Source: an uncultured Bacteroidales bacterium
GTDB lineage: Bacteria; Bacteroidota; Bacteroidia; Bacteroidales; JAUNSR01
NCBI GenBank assembly: GCA_947074245.1
Contig: CAMTOW010000034.1
Location: 1-10,448, forward strand
Direction: 5' to 3'
DNA length: 10,448 nt
Shown: positions 6,053 through 10,448 of the stretch, one piece after another
Layout of the letters: every line of letters starts with the position of its first letter
Position numbering within the stretch: position 1 is the first letter of the stretch
Notes under the pieces: generated by a model
What the model was told of the DNA's origin: nothing
The model's database searches: none
What the model saw: only the letters and a program-made list of their open reading frames with translations
Made by a program: the position numbers and the translations under genes

Positions 6053-7139
6053 GATATTCATTCTCATTCTTTTGTCGATAGTATCTATGCCTTGCGTATT
6101 CGCGATGGGCAATGATGAGAGCGAAGCGATCGATCAGCACGAACGGGAGGAACTGCAGACGGATGAAGAGCGTGTCAATCCTCTCGATCTGATCAACGAC
6201 CACTTATCCGATCATTACTATTGGTCGTTGTTCGGTCTGGAAAAGAAAGCGCTTACGATTCCTCTGCTCGTTATCGTTCGCTCCGAAGATTCCGGCTGGA
6301 GTGTTTTTCGTTCTACTCGGCTATGGGATGGGGCTGTTTACGATGGATATTATATCGCAGACAAAGGCCCTTTCCAAGGTAAGATCGTTCGCAAGGATGC
6401 CCAAGGCGATGAAGTGCGTCCTCTCGATCTCTCGTTTACGAAAAATGCGTTCGCGTTGTTCGTTTCCGGAGCGATTCTGATCCTGATCCTGTTTTCACTC
6501 AAAAGGCATTATCGGCGAAAACCGCTTCAAATGCCGACAGGGTTGAAAGGTATGATCGAAATGCTGATGATTATGTTGGTCGATGAAGTGATCAAGCCTT
6601 GTGTGGGACGTCATTATAAGAAGTATACGCCATATTTGTTGACGGTGTTCTTCTTTATTCTGACGATAAACCTTTTGGGTTTGATAGTCGTATTTCCCGG
6701 AGGAGCGAACCTCTCCGGCAACATATCAGTCTGTTTGGTCTTGGCGGCATGTACGCTGGTGATAACTCTTTTCTCGGGTACCCGTGCCTACTGGAAGGAG
6801 ATATTCTGGCCTGATGTCCCAGTTTGGCTGAATGCCCCGATTCCGATCCTGACCATTATCGAACTCTTTGGGATTTTTTCCAAACCGTTCGCCCTCATGG
6901 TCCGTATGTTTGCCAATCTGTTTGGCGGTCATGTGATTGCGATCGTTTTGGCTAGCTTGATTTTCATATTTGCCCCTTTGGGTGTGGCTTATGCCGGAAT
7001 ATCCGCCGTATTTGTGGTTTTGTTCTCGGTCTTTATGCTGCTCATCGAAGTGTTGGTTTGTTTTATTCAAGCGTATGTGTTCTTTATGCTTTCGTCACTG
7101 TTCATCGGCCTGACCAAGGTTGAGCACAACATGGGCTGA
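6039..7139 (+). CDS. atpB: F1Fo ATP synthase subunit a, with signal peptide and N-terminal extracytoplasmic domain
   Basis: This is the membrane stator subunit that forms the proton half-channels against the c ring. It has 366 residues, against about 270 in E. coli. Residues 1-22 look like a signal peptide (basic start, hydrophobic core, small residues before Met23). An acidic hydrophilic region (24-135) should lie outside the cytoplasm and includes the NDHLSDHYYW motif (53-62). Membrane helices follow from about 137 to 358. The essential arginine is Arg289 in MVRMFANLFGGH and the conserved glutamine is Gln344 in IQAYVF. His298 and Glu337 align with E. coli Glu219 and His245, so this charged pair is swapped, as in mitochondrial subunit a. 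The N-terminal extension is normal for Bacteroidetes and related phyla. The start overlaps the preceding gene by 14 nt and has a perfect AGGAGG 7 nt upstream. Confidence 0.97.
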   Translation: MKHIKIFILILLSIVSMPCVFAMGNDESEAIDQHEREELQTDEERVNPLDLINDHLSDHYYWSLFGLEKKALTIPLLVIVRSEDSGWSVFRSTRLWDGAVYDGYYIADKGPFQGKIVRKDAQGDEVRPLDLSFTKNAFALFVSGAILILILFSLKRHYRRKPLQMPTGLKGMIEMLMIMLVDEVIKPCVGRHYKKYTPYLLTVFFFILTINLLGLIVVFPGGANLSGNISVCLVLAACTLVITLFSGTRAYWKEIFWPDVPVWLNAPIPILTIIELFGIFSKPFALMVRMFANLFGGHVIAIVLASLIFIFAPLGVAYAGISAVFVVLFSVFMLLIEVLVCFIQAYVFFMLSSLFIGLTKVEHNMG

Positions 7140-7182
7140 AAGAACTCAATGATATTGTAATTAACTATTAAAATAAATCATT

Positions 7183-7437
7183 ATGATTCTAACGATTTTA
7201 TTGCAGGCCCTCTCGGCTGCTTCTATCGGAAAACTGGGCGCTTGTATTGGTGCTGGTTTGGCTGCAATCGGCGCAGGTATCGGTATCGGTAAGATCGGTG
7301 CTTCTGCTATGGAAGCGATCGCGCGTCAACCCGAATCGATGAGTGATATCCGTAATAACATGATTGTTATCGCGGCGCTTATTGAAGGGGTGGCTCTTTT
7401 TGCCGTGATCGTATGTTTATTGGCGATTTTCTTATAA
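7183..7437 (+). CDS. atpE: F1Fo ATP synthase subunit c
   Basis: This is the proteolipid that forms the rotating c ring. It has 84 residues in a hairpin of two membrane helices. Helix 1 contains the Gly-rich GAGIGIGKIGASA (30-42) for tight helix packing. The polar loop ARQPE (47-51) contacts gamma and epsilon. Helix 2 carries the ion-binding carboxylate Glu68 in LIEGVALF. Known Na+-binding c subunits have Gln in helix 1 and Ser-Thr directly after the Glu. Here the aligned residues are Ile35 and Gly69-Val70, so proton coupling is the likely mode. The gap of 43 nt after atpB is the widest in the operon and very A/T-rich, with no Shine-Dalgarno. In Bacteroidetes such leaders favour strong initiation, which would fit the need for many copies of c. 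Confidence 0.97.
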   Translation: MILTILLQALSAASIGKLGACIGAGLAAIGAGIGIGKIGASAMEAIARQPESMSDIRNNMIVIAALIEGVALFAVIVCLLAIFL

Positions 7438-7453
7438 TCTAAATTTTAGGAGT

Positions 7454-7951
7454 ATGTCTTTATTCACGCCGGAACCCGGGTTGATTATCTGGATGTTGAT
7501 CTCCTTCTTTATCGTCGTGTTTATTCTCGGACGCTTCATTTGGCCTTCTCTGCTCAACTCGGTTGCCAAACGTGCTGAGTTTATCGATCAGGGTGTGGAA
7601 AATGCAAAACAAGCGGCTCGAAAACTCGAAGACGCCGAGACGCAGGAGAAATCGATTCTCGAGAAAGCGCATTCTGAACAGATCCGGATGATGAACGAAA
7701 CCGAAAGCTTGAAAGAACGTCTGCTTGAGGAAGCGCGCCAGGAAGCTACCCGCGAAAAAAACAAGTTGATGGAGCAGACCCAACAGGCGCTCGCACAGGC
7801 TAAGAAAGATGCGGTCGATGATATCCGGAAGGAAATCGTTGCTTTATCCATTCAGCTTTCCGAAAAGATACTCCGTGAGGATCTTTCCAATAAGGAAGCG
7901 CAGGAAAAGCTCATCGACAAGATGTTACAAGAGTTGCAAATCAGTAATTAA
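7454..7951 (+). CDS. atpF: F1Fo ATP synthase subunit b
   Basis: This is the peripheral-stalk subunit linking subunit a in the membrane to delta and alpha on F1. It has 165 residues. FTPEPGLIIW at the start and one membrane helix (about 9-28) are followed by RFIWPSLL, the usual b-subunit transition. A long, highly charged, Ala-rich alpha-helical stretch (about 40-140) forms the stalk coiled coil. The C-terminal part (LSIQLSEKILREDLSNKEAQEKLIDK) is the conserved delta-binding segment. The gap to atpE is 16 nt and to atpH 2 nt. AGGAG (7448-7452) lies only 1 nt before the ATG, too close for normal Shine-Dalgarno use. No second b-type gene (b') is seen, so a b homodimer is expected. Confidence 0.95.
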   Translation: MSLFTPEPGLIIWMLISFFIVVFILGRFIWPSLLNSVAKRAEFIDQGVENAKQAARKLEDAETQEKSILEKAHSEQIRMMNETESLKERLLEEARQEATREKNKLMEQTQQALAQAKKDAVDDIRKEIVALSIQLSEKILREDLSNKEAQEKLIDKMLQELQISN

Positions 7952-7953
7952 GA

Positions 7954-8490
7954 ATGAATAAAAGTCTGCTTTCAGCAAGATATGCGCTCGCTCTTTATGA
8001 ATATGCGTTTGAAAAACAAGCTGATAAAGCGATTTTTCAGGCATTATCATCTTTGGCGATCAATTGGCGCGACTATCCTTCCTTAAGGATGGCCATGCTC
8101 GATCCGGCTTTGGATAATCCCAATAAAGAGAAAATTCTGACGGTAGCGACCGGTTCTTCCGATCCCATACTGTCTGATTTCTTTCGGTTGCTGATTCGTA
8201 ACGAACGCCAACAGTTTGCGGGACGTATCGCCAATTCATACATAAGTCTCTGGAATGAGATGAATCACATCGTGACGGCTACTCTACAGACGGCTTCTGA
8301 TATAGATGACGATCGGGATAACGTAATCACGTCGATTCTTTCCCGGGTCATTCCCGATAATACGATTCGTTTGGAAAAGGTCTTCTATCCCGAACTGATC
8401 GGTGGTTTTGTCATACAGATTGAATCGTTGCGGGTAGATGCTTCCGTAAAATCAGAATTGAATTATTTGAAATCCAATCTTCTCAAATGA
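7954..8490 (+). CDS. atpH: F1Fo ATP synthase subunit delta
   Basis: This is the stator subunit that fixes the b dimer to the top of the alpha-beta hexamer (the OSCP counterpart). It has 178 residues, the normal length. The N-terminal six-helix domain includes SARYALALYEYAFE (7-20), the usual start of the family. The C-terminal region has the signature PELIGGFVIQIESLRVDASV (146-165), matching the family pattern in which LIGG is followed by a strand and D-x-S. The ATG comes 2 nt after the atpF stop, and the last four bases overlap the start of atpA (ATGA), implying translational coupling. Confidence 0.95.
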   Translation: MNKSLLSARYALALYEYAFEKQADKAIFQALSSLAINWRDYPSLRMAMLDPALDNPNKEKILTVATGSSDPILSDFFRLLIRNERQQFAGRIANSYISLWNEMNHIVTATLQTASDIDDDRDNVITSILSRVIPDNTIRLEKVFYPELIGGFVIQIESLRVDASVKSELNYLKSNLLK

Positions 8491-10067
8491 ATAAGTTAAA
8501 TATAAGCGAAGTCTCCGATATCCTCCGTATGGAACTCGAAGGCCTGAATCTCAAAGCTCGGTTTGAAGAGACGGGTGTCGTTCTTCAGGTGAGTGACGGC
8601 GTGGCCCGCATTTATGGCTTGTCTGGTGTGGAGTCCAACGAACTGCTCGAATTTGAAAACGGTCAACGCGCCGTGGCGATGAATCTGGAGCAGGATAATG
8701 TCGGTGCCGTTCTTTTGGGTCCGACCAATTTGGTGAAGGAGGGCGATATCGTCAAACGCACCAAACGGATGGTCTCTATTCGTGCCGGAGAAGGCTTGTT
8801 GGGTCGCGTGATCAACACGTTGGGTGATCCGATCGATGGTCTGGGTCCCATTCAAGGCGATCTTTATGAGATGCCTATGGAGCGCAAAGCTCCCGGAGTG
8901 ATCTTCCGTCAACCGGTTCAAGAACCGCTGCAGACCGGAATCAAAGCCGTTGATGCGATGATTCCCATCGGAAAAGGTCAGCGTGAGTTGATTATTGGCG
9001 ATAGGCAGACTGGGAAGACCTCCATTGCGATTTGTTCCATACTGAATCAACTTCGTACGTTTCAGGAGAAACCGGTATACTGTATTTATGTAGCGATTGG
9101 TCAGAAAGACTCTTCCGTTGCCAATCTGGTCAATATGCTACGCGAAAGGAATGCCCTCCAATACTCCATCATTATTTGTGCGGGAGCTGCCGATTCGGCT
9201 GCGATGCGTTATTTCGCTCCGTTTGCCGGTGTTGCCATTGGCGAATACTTTAGGGATACCGGGCGTGATGCCTTGATCGTTTATGACGATTTGTCCAAAC
9301 AGGCGGTTGCATACCGTGAGGTTTCTCTGATTCTACGCCGTCCGTCGGGTCGTGAGGCGTATCCAGGCGATATATTTTATCTACACTCCAGGTTATTGGA
9401 ACGAGCCGGGCGCATCATCAACAACGATGCGATGGCTGCCAAAATGAATAATCTGCCCGAATCGATCGTTCCGATTGTGAAAGGTGGAGGCTCGCTGACT
9501 GCTCTTCCGATTATAGAAACTCAAGCTGGCGATGTTTCAGCTTATATCCCTACCAATGTGATTTCCATTACCGATGGACAGATCTTTTTGGATACCGATC
9601 TGTTCAATTCGGGAATCCGTCCGGCGATCAATGTCGGAATCTCCGTCTCAAGGGTAGGGGGAAATGCCCAGATTAAAGCCATGAAGAAAGTTGCCGGTAC
9701 GATGAAAATCGAATTGGCTCAGTTTCAGGAATTGGAGGCGTTTACCAAATTCGGATCCGATCTGGACGCTGTTACTCTTCAGACCTTAGACAAAGGTCGT
9801 CGCAATACGCAACTTCTTGTCCAACCTCAATATGCTCCGATGGCGGTCGAAGACGAAATTGCCGTGCTCTATGCCGGTGTCAACGGATTGCTGAAGGACG
9901 TGCCGGTTTCGCAAGTTGCCGATTTTGAGAAATCCTATCTCGATATGCTTCATCTCAAACATCAGGATGATGTACTCGATCCGTTGAAGAAAGGGATTAT
10001 CAATGATGATATAAGTGCGATTATGACCAAGATCGCTACTGATGTGAATGATACGTTTAAAAAATAA
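8487..10067 (+). CDS. atpA: F1Fo ATP synthase subunit alpha
   Basis: This is the regulatory, non-catalytic nucleotide-binding subunit of F1, 526 residues. Walker A GDRQTGKT is at 171-178 (Lys177). The arginine finger that reaches into the beta active site is Arg389 in ISVSRVGGNAQ. The stretches QKDSSVANLV, DDLSKQAVAYR, RRPSGREAYPGD and ALPIIETQAGDVSAYIPTNV are canonical for alpha. Compared with E. coli there are about 11 extra residues between Walker A and the Arg finger, in the segment INNDAMAAKMNNLPESIVP (311-329), a family feature in Bacteroidetes. The start overlaps atpH by 4 nt (ATGA), and the N-terminal helix (SEVSDILRMELEGL) is as expected for alpha. atpG follows after 6 nt. Confidence 0.98.
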   Translation: MNKLNISEVSDILRMELEGLNLKARFEETGVVLQVSDGVARIYGLSGVESNELLEFENGQRAVAMNLEQDNVGAVLLGPTNLVKEGDIVKRTKRMVSIRAGEGLLGRVINTLGDPIDGLGPIQGDLYEMPMERKAPGVIFRQPVQEPLQTGIKAVDAMIPIGKGQRELIIGDRQTGKTSIAICSILNQLRTFQEKPVYCIYVAIGQKDSSVANLVNMLRERNALQYSIIICAGAADSAAMRYFAPFAGVAIGEYFRDTGRDALIVYDDLSKQAVAYREVSLILRRPSGREAYPGDIFYLHSRLLERAGRIINNDAMAAKMNNLPESIVPIVKGGGSLTALPIIETQAGDVSAYIPTNVISITDGQIFLDTDLFNSGIRPAINVGISVSRVGGNAQIKAMKKVAGTMKIELAQFQELEAFTKFGSDLDAVTLQTLDKGRRNTQLLVQPQYAPMAVEDEIAVLYAGVNGLLKDVPVSQVADFEKSYLDMLHLKHQDDVLDPLKKGIINDDISAIMTKIATDVNDTFKK

Positions 10068-10073
10068 AGTCAA

Positions 10074-10448
10074 ATGGCCGGAATCCGTGAATTGAAAGAT
10101 CGAATAGCCTCCATCCGATCCGCTCGTAAAATTACGACTGCGATGCAGATGGTCGCTTCGTCAAAACTCAAGAAAGCCTCCAAAGCCGTTGAGAGTTTTG
10201 TGCCTTACCAGCGTATGTTGGGGATGATTTTAGATGATTTTCTGGCTTATGAGCAGGAAACGGATTCTCCTTTCGTGCAGAAAAGAAAGATAAAACACGG
10301 CACGATTGTTGCGTTTTCGTCCGGTTCTGGTTTCTGCGGTGCGTTCAATAGTACGATAATCAACCGGTTACAAAGAGAAATAGACGAATGGAAGAAAAAG
10401 GATATCGTGAATTTCAATATCGTCGGAGTAGGGAAAAAGGTCAGCGAT
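10074..10448 (+). CDS. atpG: F1Fo ATP synthase subunit gamma, N-terminal part (cut by window end)
   Basis: This is the rotor shaft of F1. Only the first 125 codons are in the window, with the frame open to base 10448; the full protein is usually about 290 residues. The start MAGIRELKDRIASIRSARK and the following KITTAMQMVASSKLKKA (19-35) are the conserved N-terminal coiled-coil helix of gamma. The loop FCGAFNSTI, preceded by SSGSG, corresponds to the usual DRGLCGGFN region of the Rossmann-like domain. The ATG at 10074 lies 6 nt after the atpA stop with no Shine-Dalgarno. It is the last expected gene of the operon in this order, but whether others follow cannot be seen. Confidence 0.97.
   Translation, partial: MAGIRELKDRIASIRSARKITTAMQMVASSKLKKASKAVESFVPYQRMLGMILDDFLAYEQETDSPFVQKRKIKHGTIVAFSSGSGFCGAFNSTIINRLQREIDEWKKKDIVNFNIVGVGKKVSD

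Noticed and set aside
7183..7437. Na+-coupled c ring
   Set aside because: The helix-1 Gln and the Ser-Thr after the ion-binding Glu that define Na+ binding are replaced by Ile35 and Gly69-Val70.
7448..7456. AGGAG before atpF as a Shine-Dalgarno
   Set aside because: It ends 1 nt before the ATG, too close for productive pairing, and no alternative downstream start fits the b-subunit family.
8496..9050. A 184-codon frame antisense to atpA
   Set aside because: Same reason: shadow of a conserved gene with no recognisable protein features.

Overview
The window looks like a chromosomal core region from a member of the Bacteroidota, most likely order Bacteroidales. The reasons are the F-type ATP synthase gene order (beta-epsilon-[small membrane protein]-a-c-b-delta-alpha-gamma), an a subunit with a signal peptide and a large extracytoplasmic N-terminal domain, a very short epsilon subunit, family-typical insertions in alpha and beta, A/T-rich leaders that mostly lack Shine-Dalgarno sequences, and matches to the Bacteroidetes -7 promoter element (TAnnTTTG). 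The genus cannot be fixed from the sequence alone.

Layout. 1-219: leader with a candidate promoter but no supported gene. 220-1176 (+): short-chain (SDR-type) L-threonine 3-dehydrogenase, closed by a strong intrinsic terminator at 1207-1244. 1245-2214: almost 1 kb of AT-rich DNA without a credible gene, holding small inverted repeats and, at its right end, five exact-period 22-bp tandem repeats (2064-2173). 2215-2257: intrinsic terminator for the minus-strand gene at 2278-3480, a saccharopine-dehydrogenase-fold enzyme best read as carboxynorspermidine/carboxyspermidine synthase (polyamine synthesis). 3481-3895: divergent intergenic region carrying the leader of that gene, with tandem hairpins, and the upstream region of the ATP synthase operon. 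3896 to the window end (+): atpD, atpC, a 129-aa four-helix membrane protein in the place of AtpI, atpB, atpE, atpF, atpH, atpA and the first 125 codons of atpG.

The atp genes are tightly packed (gaps of 2-43 nt, two overlaps) and make one operon for a complete F1Fo ATP synthase. F1 is beta, alpha, gamma, delta and epsilon; Fo is a, b and the c ring. The c-subunit residues point to H+ rather than Na+ coupling. No obvious undescribed system such as a defence island, mobile element or CRISPR array is present. The points most worth a second look are the 22-bp repeat array, a perfect AGGAGG before atpB in a lineage that rarely uses Shine-Dalgarno pairing, the unnamed AtpI-position protein, the structured leader of the polyamine gene, and the truncated epsilon.
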